Assembly: GCA_008508345.1 (NCBI GenBank)
Contig: QNGE01001265.1
Span: 56,450-120,449 of the forward strand
Source: Paragonimus westermani
Lineage: Eukaryota; Platyhelminthes; Trematoda; Plagiorchiida; Troglotrematidae
Direction: 5' to 3'
Length of the DNA stretch: 64,000 bases
This document shows positions 12,271 through 24,466 of the stretch, one piece after another (the first letter of the stretch is position 1; each line of letters begins with the position of its first letter). A program made the translations under genes and the position numbers. The notes under the pieces were generated by a model that worked only from the letters and a program-made list of their open reading frames with translations, did no database searches and was not told where the DNA came from.

Positions 12271-13950
12271 TGGCACTAGACTAACCAAGATGACTTGACC
12301 GTTCGTTCATTCGGTGTTCTTGTACACAACGTTGATGTAGCGATCCGGTAGGTTAAGGAAGCAATCATGTACCAATCACCAAGTCTAATTCAATCCATGT
12401 ACAGTGACTGGTCTCGATCGCGCTTTACAGTGTAATCTGCAAGCCTTTAGTGCTCGTCACACCAAGTCGCGTTTTCCCCAGGTACGCAATTATCAGACGC
12501 GAAAAGCAAAAGGCCGTTGAAGAGAGAGACCAGATCTTTATTCGACAAAATGTACAGGTGGTCTCTGATAGCGCTATAAACGGCACCGACGCGCAAAATA
12601 GCTAGAGATTCTAGAGACCGGCCGTCGACGAGCGAGTAAACCGGAAGAAGGTGACACTTGTGTCCTTTGGGTTCGCGCCACGGCCACATGACATGTAGAC
12701 AAACAATCAGACAACGTGCATTATGCGAACTTTCTTAATAGCCTAGGTACAATATGCAACTATGAGTTTTGGAACTATTTTACACACCATACCGCAGGCA
12801 GGCCAGTGAAATCTCCAGACCGCTACAAGTCGGCCGTTCTTGCTGTGATTACCCGTGGCGCCTGCCGCCCAACTATGGGGCATTGTGCGTGCACCAGGGA
12901 ACAGCGTCCTTCTAAAGTAGGGGTTCCAGCAACAATCCTATAGAAGGAGACAGCATAAACAAGCATGAGTCGAGGACATAGTGGGCCATACGCACGATTT
13001 ACACATATGTAAACTAAAAAGGCGTTAACAACACAACTGCACACTTTGTTACTCAACTCAAATTCAATTCGTGCGCGCTTGCCGGTTTCTACTGCGCTCC
13101 GCAACGGGATGTAGTTTCCGGTTTGACCTTGAGTATTTAAAAAAATCCGATCATACGTAACCTTGTAGAAAGTGATTTAACGCAAAATCAGTCCAGTTTA
13201 CAGGAGGAAGCGGTCTGAGCTAAATGTTCATTTTCCTGCACATGTGAGCTTCTCAGGGAGCCCAGTAGTGCAACGAAAACAAGAAAACTTTGCACTTCCG
13301 TTAGTAGCCACAACGGAAACCAGATAAAGTTTTGGGAGTTCAAGCTATTGGTGTCAACAGAACACAACAAGTTCAGAGCCACCAGCAATGCACACTTTTA
13401 TCGAAACAAGAGGCAATTGCGAGACCAATGGAAATTTGATTCCCATACTTTCAGATACGAAGATAAACTTTATAGATGAATGCTCGAAAACTGAAGGACT
13501 GTGAAAGAGTTAGCAACGATGGCAAGAAGAAGAATGGGGACTTGAGTAACTTAAATCTATGAGAAGGAGGATAATGGGAAGCTCGCCCAAACGGAACTCT
13601 TACGGCAGGTCAGGGAAGAGAGTTGGCCAACACCCACCAAACCCACTTTTGGAATCTGTCACACTGTGAGAGGATATCACGCACCGTAGATGCATGTTCC
13701 AAAGGCTGGTAGCTCGACATAATTAGGGGTAAGCTCTAGTCAATGTGACAACTCTTTCCTTCTTTTAATTGATAAGTGTGAATTTCTACAGAGATTGAAC
13801 AGAGATTCTGCCTCAATTCCGGTTAGTCCTTCAGAAATACTGAAGGTCCCCTCCAACCCCGCTTCGCATAAGAGAAAACGGATTAGGTTTCCTTAGCTTG
13901 TCTTTGTACCAGTTATCTCGCATTCCATACTGCAAGCTTGCAAATATCAT
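12271..13950. other. No supported gene
   Basis: Minus frame 12823-13104 (93 codons) is open but has no convincing splice signals. Nothing else was recognised. Confidence 0.25.
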
Positions 13951-13964
13951 CCAAACTTTCTCAA

Positions 13965-14520
13965 GCAACTTCATTTTTCACCGTGAGCGGGCTTCAGGCC
14001 TCCACACGGTACTCTGTGTATGACCTCAAAGACGCTCTAGAAAGGGTTAACAACCTCTTCAGTCTCCTTGACTTGAACGTTTTTCTCAACACATACAGTA
14101 CTCCATTGCTCTTTGGGAGAGCCTCTAAACACTGCTTAGAAAAGTTGAAGTTCCTCTCTATGCGCACTCCCAAGCCCCTGGCAGTCGCTACCCTCCTTAA
14201 CTTTCCTCCTCATTCTCCTTGACAAGACACTTGAACGACCCTGGCTGTTCACCATCTAGTGGCTGACTACACTTGTCTATAGCTGGGGGCATTTGACACA
14301 CGCTTGACCACCTGTAAACATCATTCAGATCCTCCTGCATGGGTATGCTGTCAGGATTTTTCATAACTTCTTCATAATCAACAAGGACGCAGCAGGGGCA
14401 CTTCCGGTTTTCACAGGTCACTGATGAACAATAAAAACACTGTTGGTCCAAGCGCTAACCACCGGACTTCCTCCTTGCTATATCTACACGGGAGATGCGA
14501 TTCCTCAGGAAGTCCTACAT
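13965..14520 (-). mobile_element. Decayed CR1/Jockey-like non-LTR retrotransposon RT fragment
   Basis: Read on the minus strand, landmarks of the LINE reverse transcriptase appear in the correct order but in different frames. LGPTVFLLFISDL (usual form GPxLFxLFINDL) is near 14420. MQEDLNDVYRWSSV with a following DKC lies near 14270-14350. LGVRIERNF and FKSRRLKRLLTL (the thumb region, usually DLGV... and FKSR...) lie near 14040-14185, ending with YTEYRVEA (usually LEYxVQAW). The catalytic ADD block is degraded (LVDYEE). Frameshifts and stops separate the parts, so the copy is inactive. The plus-strand open frame over 13938-14222 is its antisense shadow. Confidence 0.7.
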
Positions 14521-15410
14521 CCACACCGACTGTCTTGAAGGAAGAACGAAGGCCTTTAGTCTGAGAATTAGAAGTCGGTTTCCCCCCGAATCCAGTGTCT
14601 TCCCGCAGTCCAAGTAACAAACGTCAACTTTTCCCCTCCTAGTTAACCACTCCGTGATCTCATCGAGAGAGTAGATCAGGTTGGTGAGGCAAGCTCTATG
14701 CTACACCAAGTCTTTCGGGCTGAATCTGTGGAACAATTGAATAACCTTCTTTTCTGGTATGGGTATTGAACTGCCGTAGACTGCAATCCTTTTCTTTCCG
14801 TAATTACGCCTTTTGTCGCCAGAGTCTAAGTTTTTAGCGTTGTATAATTACTTGTTTTTATCGCCTGTAACTGTCTACAATAGTGGCGCGCATGCGAGTG
14901 TGCTTCTCACATATGCGTTGAAAGGTATGCGCCTTTATCACTGTTTATCTCAGCGAACTTTGCTGTGTAATGCAACTGTGTCGTAGAAGAGCCAGGGGAT
15001 CACCTTCACTTATCGAGGTAGGCCGCGTTCCGCTGCCCCCAGCACACAGCAAGTGGGTAGTTTGGAGGAGATTTATCAGATGAGAAAAGCTGAGTCAGTG
15101 TTCCTTAAAATGTTTCCATTCTGCTAATTTCTGTTGAAAATCGAACGCTTTGACCTCCTAGACCAAATTTAGTATATGCCTGAAACTCAATTGCAACAGT
15201 CCCACATGCGACTTCACTTTAGTGGCATGTACTTGTCCTACTCATATCCTGAGTTTTTTATCTGCAAGAATGGCACCTTCTCGCAACAGTCATCTTTAAT
15301 CAGGGAAATCTGCACGCGCCTCTTCAGCCGCTTCCTCCGTCATGGAGGCTATCTGTCGCGGTCAGGGCGTGCCTATCGAGGCCGAGCGCGTTGGATGAGG
15401 CAGACTTTTC
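14521..15410. other. No supported gene
   Basis: This may include the degraded 5' side of the LINE fragment to its left, as a minus frame 14411-14620 continues from it. No recognisable domain is present above 14520. Confidence 0.25.
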
Positions 15411-15416
15411 ATATCA

Positions 15417-15422
15417 TTTAAT
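15417..15422 (-). promoter_or_regulatory. Possible polyadenylation hexamer ATTAAA
   Basis: ATTAAA on the minus strand lies about 85 nt after the stop codon at 15506-15508, a usual distance for a poly(A) signal. AT-rich sequence makes such hexamers common by chance. Confidence 0.25.
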
Positions 15423-15505
15423 GTTAGACCAAGCATAGTATTGACAGACGCTACAACTGTCTTCTGATCTGAACCGTACATAAATTCTGAGGTAAACACA
15501 TTGTT

Positions 15506-15955
15506 TCATTTTGTTCCCGCGCTTTGGCTTTGACCCTTTATAGACGGCTGCAGGCGTATGAACTTGTCTATCCTAGCTGAGCAATCATTTGTATTGTGAC
15601 CAACCGGTCGGAGAGTTGTCAATTTGTCAGGGTTATCCATGGCATGAGTAACCCGAAGAGGACGCGCCAATAAGGTGCACGTAGAACGATGGCATTTCCG
15701 CAGGCCTTGAATTTGCTCTGTGTGATACCGGAGAAAACCGAACTGTTTATGTACACCAAAAGTACTCATGTTGTGTGATCTTGACAGCCAGCTGGCGCAG
15801 AATGCAACGTGAACACAATCAATGGTCGGCAAGCAACTGAGCGTGACTTTAGTAGTTCCATTATAAGTGTGTTGGTGCCCGTATATGTGGTGCCAAAATT
15901 CGAGTTTACAGAAGTAAGTGGAATCACCTTCTGTCTCATGCGCGTCAAGGCCACC
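15506..15955 (-). CDS. Candidate terminal exon of minus-strand gene, unidentified product
   Basis: About 150 codons are open on the minus strand from an AG near 15956 (TTGTGGGGCACACAG) to TGA at 15506-15508, one of the longest open blocks in the window. The sequence contains LEFWHHIYGHQHTYNGTTK, HVAFCASWLSRSHNM, FGVHKQFGFLRYHTEQIQ and ends KGQSQSAGTK. It is rich in His and Cys. An ATTAAA hexamer on the minus strand at 15417-15422 could serve as polyadenylation signal about 85 nt downstream. The acceptor phase (two nucleotides) does not match the end of the exon at 16743, so another exon may lie between. I considered a retroviral-type protease and found no DTG motif. Confidence 0.4.
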   Translation of the reverse strand, partial: GGLDAHETEGDSTYFCKLEFWHHIYGHQHTYNGTTKVTLSCLPTIDCVHVAFCASWLSRSHNMSTFGVHKQFGFLRYHTEQIQGLRKCHRSTCTLLARPLRVTHAMDNPDKLTTLRPVGHNTNDCSARIDKFIRLQPSIKGQSQSAGTK

Positions 15956-16086
15956 TGTGTGCCCCACAACCATGCCAAGGCTTAAGGTGCGTTCTGATTG
16001 GTCGCGGCTTCAACGATCTACGGCTCATTCTTCCACGCACTTAAAAATGATGCTGCCGCTTGTAAATATGATCATACAGTAGGGAC

Positions 16087-16112
16087 TAATAATAATAATG
16101 ATAATAATAATA
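16087..16112. repeat. TAA microsatellite
   Basis: An imperfect (TAA)n run of about eight units, interrupted by one G at 16100. Confidence 0.85.
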
Positions 16113-16742
16113 TATTTCTTGACGCATTTGTGAGAAACACGCTCATGAGAGCGTGATCAACGTACAGATTTTTAAGCATATACACATTTGAATACCAAAT
16201 GTGAAAATTGCGCTACGAGTCAGCTAGGTGAATAGAGCAACAAAACAGACATTATATGAAGGGAAAACTCAGGTTTAGGGATAAAACTTTGAGCTACATA
16301 GTTCTCAGACGATAGTACTTGGGGTCTACACAAATCGATAAACTAATTGATTTGTTGCATCAAATGGGACTTCACAAGTTGATCACTGGCACAATGCTCA
16401 AGGTCGTACTAAACTGAGTCATCTGTTTTCACTACCGTTGTTATTGCCTGTAAAACTTATTGCTGATTGGACCCGAATAGAGACACAACACCCTCCTCCG
16501 GTCTTTTATATCGCGTTAAAAGAAATTCACTGTGGCTTGTTTTATCCTCCCACTTTTGTGTATCCAGGTTGCGAACGTTTTTCCAAGTGACTATGTTTAA
16601 CGAAGATCAAGGATTTATTTGTTTTCAACACAAAAGTCGTTTGGACTGGGAGGTTGGTTACTGCGAGAAATTCGTTATACGGCACATAAAAATATAGACC
16701 AACGTACGCAGCCACTACTTTGCTCGACTGAATTGCACTCAC

Positions 16743-17010
16743 CTCCTTGCTAGTAGGGCGGCGACATTCTTTTCGGTGAAGCATCGCACATACAGTGCGC
16801 ACACGATCCCAGTGGCCGTTTCCAACCTTTGGTCCTCTTGGCGTTGAGACCTGCCCTTCTATATCTGTGCATGTGAGTCGTGTCATGATGTTCACAAACG
16901 AATTTGCGTGGCACAAAGCAGCTGGGTCAACGGAATAAGTATCGAAATCTGTATGTTTACTGAATGAGGAGAACATTTGGGGACCGTGCATCGTATTATC
17001 ATCACAGATA
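16743..17010 (-). CDS. Internal exon of minus-strand gene, unidentified
   Basis: A 268-nt block (one nucleotide plus 89 codons) lies between TTACTTGACAG and AAGGAG|GTGAGT on the minus strand. The donor is a consensus match. The peptide carries CDDNTMHGPQMFSSF, HTDFDTYSVDPAALCHANSF, TRLTCTDIEGQ, STPRGPKVGNGHWDRV and ends RRPTSKE. The exon upstream (17772-17821) leaves two nucleotides that this exon completes, and 18412-18449 precedes that one in phase. I do not recognise the family. An alternative longer start near 17033 would begin with an in-frame Met, but the splice-phase match favours 17010. Confidence 0.5.
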
Positions 17011-17771
17011 CTGTCAAGTAACTTCAAAGTCATTGGTCCCCCATGTGTTTTCTTCGATCATGTGGCTGTTTTCTGAACAGTAGTTGTGCTTGAAGATTAA
17101 TTAAAAAACGAGGTGCACGTTACACCCTTAATAAGGCGAGGGCCTGAGTAGTTATTGAGTAGTAACCCCCCTAGCGTGCTCCGTCTCCTTTCAAGTTCAC
17201 CAAGAGTGCACAGGTTGAACATATCTTGAAAAGTAACTTTGGTTATTTGTCACAAACCTATCGAACATAGTCGGAATCAGCTAACGGGCCAAGTGGTTCC
17301 GGGCCGTGTGTAGGTGACGGGTTGCAATAACCACATTTTCTAGCACTATTCTGCCCTGCAACTTCCACTTTGACAATAAGAATGACTGAACGAACAGCAT
17401 ATTACAAAATTCAGCCTACCACAGGTATGCCATAAACAATCAACAATCAATCACGCGCGAAGAAATATATAGACACCCGATAGTCATTGCCAGTTAAGCC
17501 AGTACCTAGTAGAAGGGATGACTTAATATCTGAATCTGAATGTAGCAAGATGCAAAAGTGGTTCACCTGGTGGACAAGACCTGAACAAATGAGTCAGAAC
17601 CACAAGACCTTCATGCAAGTTACACCGAAAGCAAAATGGTTGCTTTGAGTCATATGGTTTACTTTCGACGAACGGGTGGAAATGTTCATCGTTGGACTTG
17701 TAGTCTGCGAGTTTCATGTGAGCTTATTAAGTTGGGCAGATTCGGGATAATGGTGCGGACGTACCACTCAC

Positions 17772-17821
17772 TTGTTATCGGTATACAATATTGTTACAAT
17801 AATACGTCCGAAGTGTAAGCA
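17772..17821 (-). CDS. Small internal exon of minus-strand gene
   Basis: A 50-nt block lies between GAACTTCTTTGTTCAG and AACAA|GTGAGT on the minus strand, with both sites good. It is open only in phase 0 (CLHFGRIIVTILYTDN) and ends with two nucleotides, matching the one-nucleotide start of 16743-17010. Alone it would be too short to trust. Its value lies in the agreement with both neighbours. Confidence 0.4.
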
Positions 17822-18411
17822 CTGAACAAAGAAGTTCGGTCGCACACTTGTCGTCTCCGCGTGTAACGAATTTATCAAATACCGGGCTGCAATCCGCCCG
17901 GGCAACACGTCCGTCTTGTGAGTAACTTGTGATTGTCTTATGAATGTTTATTGATTGTCTTCATCAAACATCTGGAAGACACTTGAAAGACGGTCAGATT
18001 AGAAAATCTCTATGAGCTCATTTCAGTACAAACGCTTGCCGGCTTCCTTTCCAAAGACATTATTGACTAGCACGTTTTATTTACAAGCTGAATCCCAACG
18101 AAGTTACACCTTCGCACAGCGTTGTCAACATACCTTTAAGATTTCGAAACAAACAATCCAACCCATAAACGTGCGACAGTGAATTATGAAATGTATGCAG
18201 TAACGGAATATTCGTTCGTCCGGTGATTTCTCGCGCTATTTTTCCCTTGGTAACTCTGCACTTAACGTTCTGTATCGGTCATTGAATATTTTCTGACAAC
18301 CGTTTGACAGAGAAAAGCAGGCCAATAGAGCAATATTTCAGTTTGCGCTAGAAAAACGGCAACATGCTACCACAGCAAAGTCGAAAAGAAATCAAACGGT
18401 TATATACTTAC

Positions 18412-18449
18412 CGATGGACCGTTTCCAAACGGACTACCATCAGAAAGCA
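18412..18449 (-). CDS. Micro-exon of minus-strand gene
   Basis: A 38-nt block lies between a strong acceptor (GACACATTTTCAG) and CATCG|GTAAGT on the minus strand. It encodes LSDGSPFGNGPS after two leading nucleotides and ends in phase 0, as required by the exon at 17772-17821. Micro-exons are well known in trematode genes. This call depends on the splice sites and phase agreement, not on any homology. Confidence 0.38.
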
Positions 18450-21290
18450 CTGAAAATGTGTCAGTTTTGTGCTCCCGCTCTATTAAACTTTTGCAGATTG
18501 AATTGAAAAAATGATGATGGAATTAATCACGGTCAAACACTCGGATCCTGCTAAGTGTCATTTGGGCGTATACCTACCGTCTCTAATTTATATCACAACA
18601 CGTCTTCACATAACGCACTGCAAATGGCCGGTCGTTTTGAAACTGCGTCCATAAAATCGTGGCCATATGCCATACCAAGCAATAATAAGCCGGAAGCACT
18701 TCATTTTGAAAGAAGTAATTCAACTCCAACCTGTTTTCTCGTTCCTACAGTTACAAACGGTGGGGATGAAATTGCCTTGAAAAAAAAACATCAGCCTCGT
18801 ATCATGTCCCCTATATCCTGCACACAGAGGCAGACATACAGGACAGACGAACGAGAAGACAGTTGTGGCTGGGTTCATTAAAAAAGCCGCACGATTAATG
18901 AATAATAAAGAAGTGTTCAAAGGAAGACAATTATTATTTTGCAAGGATTTAGGATCTTGAGGAGTTTTAAAGTGATTTCGTCACAAGCTAGAGTATGACA
19001 GAATTGTTATTCGGCGAACATTGTGGTTAGAGATAACTAGCCTTCTTTTTAAGCACTTCACATGCTACCAGCTTCCGTTATAACTACGTGTTATGTGAGG
19101 TGTGTTGTGCCGAACAAGTCACCGCGGACAGTTTTAAACTATAGTTGACGGCAGAGAATTTCCACCTGAGGTGAACAAGTGATTAGTCTTAATCTGACTA
19201 TAAATCTGGCAACCGTTGTTTGATAAAGTCATCACATATAACATTCGCAATATGTGTGTGCACCCATAATTTGTGGGCGCATTTCAAGGTTTGAATTTTT
19301 CTTCTATTTGCTGGTGACATTTCAATGACCGATGAGTTGGGTCTCCAGGTTCACTAGCCGCATTGTAAATATGTGCACAATGATGTTATGCTACGATCAG
19401 ACATCTTGGTCTTTTTGCATTGCCTAAAGTATAATGTGCACCAGTAGAATATTTCCAGTCTCCATCAAACACTGTTTGGGCACATTTGTTGTCAGCAATT
19501 TTCCAGCCAGCGCACAGCTAAATTTAGTTGTCGCACGAGCGCCGAACTAAGGCAGTAATGACGATCACTGTGGTAATCCTTAATAGTGTGTAATCTTTTT
19601 TTAGTTATTTCTTTGGCACTTACTACATAGCCAGAGGTTCAATATAAAGTAAAAGGGGAAACAAGTCGATGAGCATCTTTTTGAGAAATGCCTCATCGGA
19701 TCAGTACGCTCCTGGAAGACAAACAATAAACATCGCTTAGGATATGAGAAAAACAGTTAAGGCTGGGCAAAAAAAGCAAATAAATCAGTCCCATCCTCCA
19801 ACAGCGTGGTTCGGACAAACTATTAACGTTAACGTAGGGTGAGTGAGATGTGTGTTAGTGATTGGGCGGAAAGTAGGTCATGAATGTTCAACACTGCAGA
19901 AGAATTTCTTTTCTCCTTTCTTTTCGTCCAGCAATAACCGACATTCAGTACTCATCCATCAGAAGTGTAATGACCTAGGGATTAATTTCTGGGAAACATG
20001 TTTTCTAGTTGTTTTTATTTTAAGTGAACGCGTGAATTATTAAGCCTTAAAATCAACCAGTTTCACTTTGTTCCAATAGCACAAATCGTTGTGTTCTTCC
20101 GTCTCGGTTGTCACACTATTTCACACTTTATGTCACACATCTTCAGCAAACGTTCAGAATTATCCGTAGGTAGCAAAATCCGCGGTCACAAAGCAACAAA
20201 ATGAGACATCCCCGAATGTTTGGTGATATTTCAATCGCATCGTTTAGGGATTAGTAAATCGCTAAGTTTCGTAGCAGAATTGATCATGATCCATGAAACA
20301 TGTGTTTCAACCCAACCTATACTACTCAGTTCTCCGTTCGGCGCTGACGTCGACAATATCAGTGGTTAGTGTCACGATGCTATACATGGGTTTTCCGTGG
20401 CGGTTTCTTCAAGTGTTCACTTGGTATTCAACTGTCAAATGTTGACAAATGATTATGCATTAAGTGTGAATCCGTTGATGCAGGCTCCGGTACGTATTTT
20501 GCCGGTATGTTCGAGAGAAAGTCGACTTTATACTACACTTCGTTTTAGATGATGGATTATCCGCAAGGCCTCAAACATCTATTCAGAATTCAGGAAGTTT
20601 CGAAACTCACCGAACCTAGGAGTCATCTAGATATATACATCGTTTCGTATGTGCTTGGTTCAGCACAAAATCAAGTAGAGGACGCTTGATTTGAGAGAGA
20701 GTGGATATGAGTACTATTGACGTTACTTGGTAGGCGGCGTGTCTGTGTACCAGGTATAGGCGACGCAAGATAGAAGGCCGTAGGTTACGACGTGTTCAGT
20801 GAGTTTTTGTACATTCTGGAATATCCAGTCAACTGCAGTTCAACCCAAACTCAAACTCACATGTTAACCATTAACCAAAGTGCGGAATTACCCCACGAAG
20901 GAGAATTTCCTGCTTCACACATACTTACACTGTTGTTCCCTGAGCATAATCGAGGTTGTCCCAACCCCACCTCATCCAAGTGTTATTCATGCACTCACGC
21001 CTAATTGCTCAGAATTGCTCCAGAATTTTCTCACTGCGGGTGGTTGGGTTATGTTGTGAAGCATATAAATTAGGGTGGATTTAATGCACGCAAATGTATC
21101 TACGCCTCCATGTAGAGAACCTATCTGTTGTTCGCCAGCCACAGCCCCCACCGATATGCAAGTTTCGCTCGTAAAATCGAATATGGATGTCTAATTGATG
21201 ACAATTCTGTCGTAAACTCGATGGTGAGTCTCTCTTCCGGAATACCATTGGGTACATGTACCAAATGTATCTATGGTAACACGAACACTT
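18450..21290. other. Mostly unassigned sequence
   Basis: The plus frame 18555-18881 (108 codons, Ser/Thr/Pro-rich) is open but lacks clear splice sites. A plus block at 21139-21223 between TTCGCCAG and ATG|GTGAGT is 85 nt and reads YASFARKIEYGCLIDDN, but it abuts a better minus-strand reading. Nothing else is supported. Confidence 0.25.
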
Positions 21291-21297
21291 TGAAGAG

Positions 21298-21450
21298 GTT
21301 CTCTAAGGACGGGAACCTACCGAGCAACTCTTCGTAACTTTGTGAAAGAAATTCGACTACCATATGCTTGATAGAGCCTGGAGCCCAGAAAACATATGGA
21401 AATGCCTCGGCATTGTTAACATACAGAAGTTGGTAGAGGGGACTATTTCT
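21298..21450 (-). CDS. Coding-like open block, minus strand
   Basis: Read on the minus strand, about 50 codons run open through SPLYQLLYVNNAEAFPYVFW, PGSIKHMVVEFLSQ and YEELLGRFPSLENLFKVF before a TAG. The residue mix (aromatic and acidic residues alternating with Leu) looks like a folded soluble protein and few rare residues occur. Splice sites are uncertain: a weak AG precedes it and GTGTTC could be a donor. A block of this length is open by chance about once in fifteen tries, so composition carries most of the weight. Confidence 0.28.
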
Positions 21451-22379
21451 AGTTAGTCATGTGCGAATCATCTCAACTTGTCATGCGGAGTTGAATTGCC
21501 CTCAGTGCTGCCACAACCGCTTCTTTTCAAATGGAGATGGCCGTCAAAGAATTCTTACTTGTGCTGTAGGAGAGTTCTGGTCGCCGGGTTCGTTCAACAT
21601 CTACCATACTTGTACACGATGGTTTCGTGAACAAAACCCAACAGGTGAACACAAATACATGGGTGCTTCGCTGGCAGAGCTGAAATAAGGAGTGGCCATC
21701 TAAAGAACAGCCTCACGGGGTACGCATCACGTGTGCACCCAAACTGATCTTATCATTTTTTGAGACCACCAAAAGAGCCTTTGTGAAGCTGATGAAGTTG
21801 TATTCCGAGAACTACCTGTGATGTTCGTAATGCTCGAGCCGTGCACATAAGTTGTGGAATAACCAATGCTCTTTTTGTGGTTTCTCTGAGAAGTGAGGGT
21901 TATCCCAGTCCGCGCCATCTGTCTGAACACCATGTAGAATGGTGTGTATTTGAATCATTAAACGCTGGTGTGATTCGGGCATTTCTTGATTATGTGCTCA
22001 TGGTGTGCTTGGAATCCTAAAGTGGTTAATTTATTTGTTGCGTGCGGTTTCAGTTGCTTGCTTTAGCCGTTTGTAGCAACCACCGATACAAATTGTTAAC
22101 GACTGTGTTTGTATGTCGCAAATGAAGCTGATCGTTGACTTCCCGGGTAAGACGAGAGGGTGGAATGAATCCATGTAGTTGAAGTCTGTTAGATTTTAGT
22201 AGTCTGTCCTCCTTCTAGAACTAGCTGTTTGAAGGCACACTTCAACTTACCTGCAGAATGAGGAATTTTTGGGTTTCTAGTTTACTTTAACATATTGTGC
22301 GGTCTAGCATTTGTGTCGCATTACGCCTTCTCTCTTAGGAAAACGTTGAAAAACACCACGCAACAGTTTTCAGGCATTC

Positions 22380-22610
22380 TTGAGGCGAAGTAGTTGGTTC
22401 ACAGTCTTTACGGAGCCTCATCCAGCGTTCACATTTGATTTCTTTATGGGTGTGAAGCTATTGGTCCCTGAAATGCGGAGATTTGTTCCCATTGTTTGCA
22501 CTTCCTACTTTTCATCAGAGCACAAAGGAGACATATTGCGAAATGTTAACGTTTCATTTACTCTCATCAGTTTCAAACGTAAAACATGCCAGTTATATAC
22601 ATCATAGGGA
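22380..22610 (+). mobile_element. Partial Penelope-like element, 5' coding fragment, opposed to the main copy
   Basis: The plus-strand reading MRRFVPIVCTSYFSSEHK followed by DILRNVNVSFTL matches the minus-strand reading KHCVPSTHFIRAERRHILR then YVNISFAL at about 24.78-24.88 kb. At the DNA level, TCATCAGAGCACAAAGGAGA and what follows at 22513 aligns with the reverse complement of 24797-24860. This is a second, truncated copy of the PLE N-terminal region in the opposite orientation, immediately downstream of the main element. It is broken and carries no catalytic domain. Confidence 0.55.
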
Positions 22611-22897
22611 CAAACAGAGACTAGACACACATACAAGCAGACTAACTTTCATGTTATTATGACTATGGCAACCCGACAGTTTGTTTCAACCACTTCTGCG
22701 CACACAAAGTCGGTTGGTAAGTTCGAATGAGCAGCGCTTCGCAGAGAGCTAGTAACTTCGGGTTTCAGTTGCGCGACAATATCTTGGATGAGTTTATTAG
22801 GTCAGCTTGATGACCTGTTGTCATGAGGTGTTTAACAATCGATGGTGTTGGATTTCGAGTGGTCAATGCAACATGTTGGGGCTGGTGCGTCATTTGT

Positions 22898-23628
22898 TGT
22901 TTCAACCACTTCGGGATGTGTTCGGCGACTCGTTGTGCTGGCTGTTTGTCCGTTTTACCCATTCACACGAAACTGCAGCTGCAAGTGAACTGTTACACAA
23001 CATGCGGAACAAAACAGTTCGACAAACTACTTTCGCGATTACGGAGAACTGGTCCTCTGATGGTTCGAAATAAGCGCAACTGCACAGCCGCATACGTTCG
23101 AGCCAGAGCAAACTTTAATTTGCGCTTCATGTCGTCGGCAAAATGCTCGCCCTTAAATGGCAAGAATAGAAAAACATCCTTCTTTCGAGCCTTCAGTATA
23201 GTCTCAGTGCCGTTATCCATCGTATTATGTGCCTCAATGAATTTGTCGGGGTATCCATTTGTATGTTTCAACCACTTCGGGATGTGTTCGGCGACTCGTT
23301 GTGCTGGCTGTTTGTCCGTTTTACCCATTCACACGAAACTGCAGCTGCAAGTGAACTGTTACACAACATGCGGAACAAAACAGTTCGACAAACTACTTTC
23401 GCGATTACGGAGAACTGGTCCTCTGATGGTTCGAAATAAGCGCAACTGCACAGCCGCATACGTTCGAGCCAGAGCAAACTTTAATTTGCGCTTCATGTCG
23501 TCGGCAAAATGCTCGCCCTTAAATGGCAAGAATAGAAAAACATCCTTCTTTCGAGCCTTCAGTATAGTCTCAGTGCCGTTATCCATCGTATTATGTGCCT
23601 CAATGAATTTGTCGGGGTATCCATTTGT
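22898..23628. repeat. Perfect 365-bp tandem duplication inside the PLE
   Basis: Bases 22898-23262 recur at 23264-23628 without a difference that I can find, separated by one base, giving a 366-bp period. The unit covers the end of the RT and the start of the GIY-YIG region on the minus strand. Because 366 is a multiple of three, frames repeat exactly, and this creates an artificial 292-codon plus-strand ORF at 22823-23701. Perfect identity within an otherwise decayed element suggests a recent event or an assembly artefact. Confidence 0.95.
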
Positions 23629-24299
23629 TGGTAAAGTTTGTCTCAACAACTCCTGTTCACTGTTCAGAGTATCCGGAGTACAACCATGCCTGGCTTTGTG
23701 AACAAGTGTCTTAACTAAACCTCGTTTGTATGCGATAGGAGCAAAACTTGAAAACTGGAGATATTGACCACCCCAAATAGTTTTGCGGTGAACTGAGCGT
23801 TGTAAAGTGCCATCTGCACGTCTAGTACTGAGTACATCCAAAAAGTGTAAACTGTTGTCCGACTCAACTTCGTGAGATGAAGATAGGTTTGGCTGAATAT
23901 TATTGAGAAATTTGAAAAACAAGTAAAAATGAATAACGTGGGTAAAAATTTAAATATCATCATGGTATCTTTTGTACAATAATGAATCAGCTACATAATC
24001 TGGGATTTGCGGCACAATCATTCCTAAGATGTCCGCTAGTGTTGAGCCTAACGAACTACCCACAGCAACGTCGTCTCTCCGTTTGTGTGCAAGCCTCTCA
24101 AAATCAAAATGAACGTTTTCTGTGCGTAACAGAATAAGATCTTTATGGTATTCAAGTGGAACACCTATATCACAGTTCTGACCCGAGATAAAATCACATA
24201 AAATATCAACTGATTCACGAAGGGGAACATTTGTAAAAAGGGAGTCAATATCCATGTAATACATTACTTGGGTACTCACCAAAGTGTTTTCTAAGATTT

Positions 24300-24466
24300 C
24301 AGCTCATTCGAAAGAGTCCTTCAAGCAATGTGGTGATGAGACATTCGGGTGATATCCAAAATGTCCACTAGCCAACAAGCCACCTTACGGTAAGCGGCGT
24401 TGTTCATGCATAAAACCGGACGTGAAGGAGTGCCATCTTTGTATACTTTTGGAGTACCTCTCAATC
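24300..24466 (-). pseudogene. PLE RT segment with frameshift and TGA
   Basis: This links the N-terminal block to the RT core. The minus strand reads DGTPSRPVLCMNNAAYRK and CWLVDILDI and then shifts frame. It continues LKDSFE-stop-AEILENTLV, with TGA at the place of an expected Trp. One frameshift and one nonsense change in about 160 bp confirm decay. Confidence 0.7.

Noticed and set aside
15506..15973. LTR-element protease or integrase
   Set aside because: No DTG/DSG or HHCC pattern was found. It is kept as an unidentified exon.
22540..22571. CTGATGA ... GAAACGTT on the minus strand, resembling a hammerhead
   Set aside because: The eight bases between the boxes (GAGTAAAT) cannot form stem II, and the homologous site at 24.8 kb lacks both boxes. 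It is coding PLE sequence.
22823..23701. 292-codon plus-strand ORF with an internal 122-residue repeat
   Set aside because: It is the antisense of the PLE RT/GIY-YIG region. It is long only because a stop-free stretch was duplicated in tandem with a period divisible by three.
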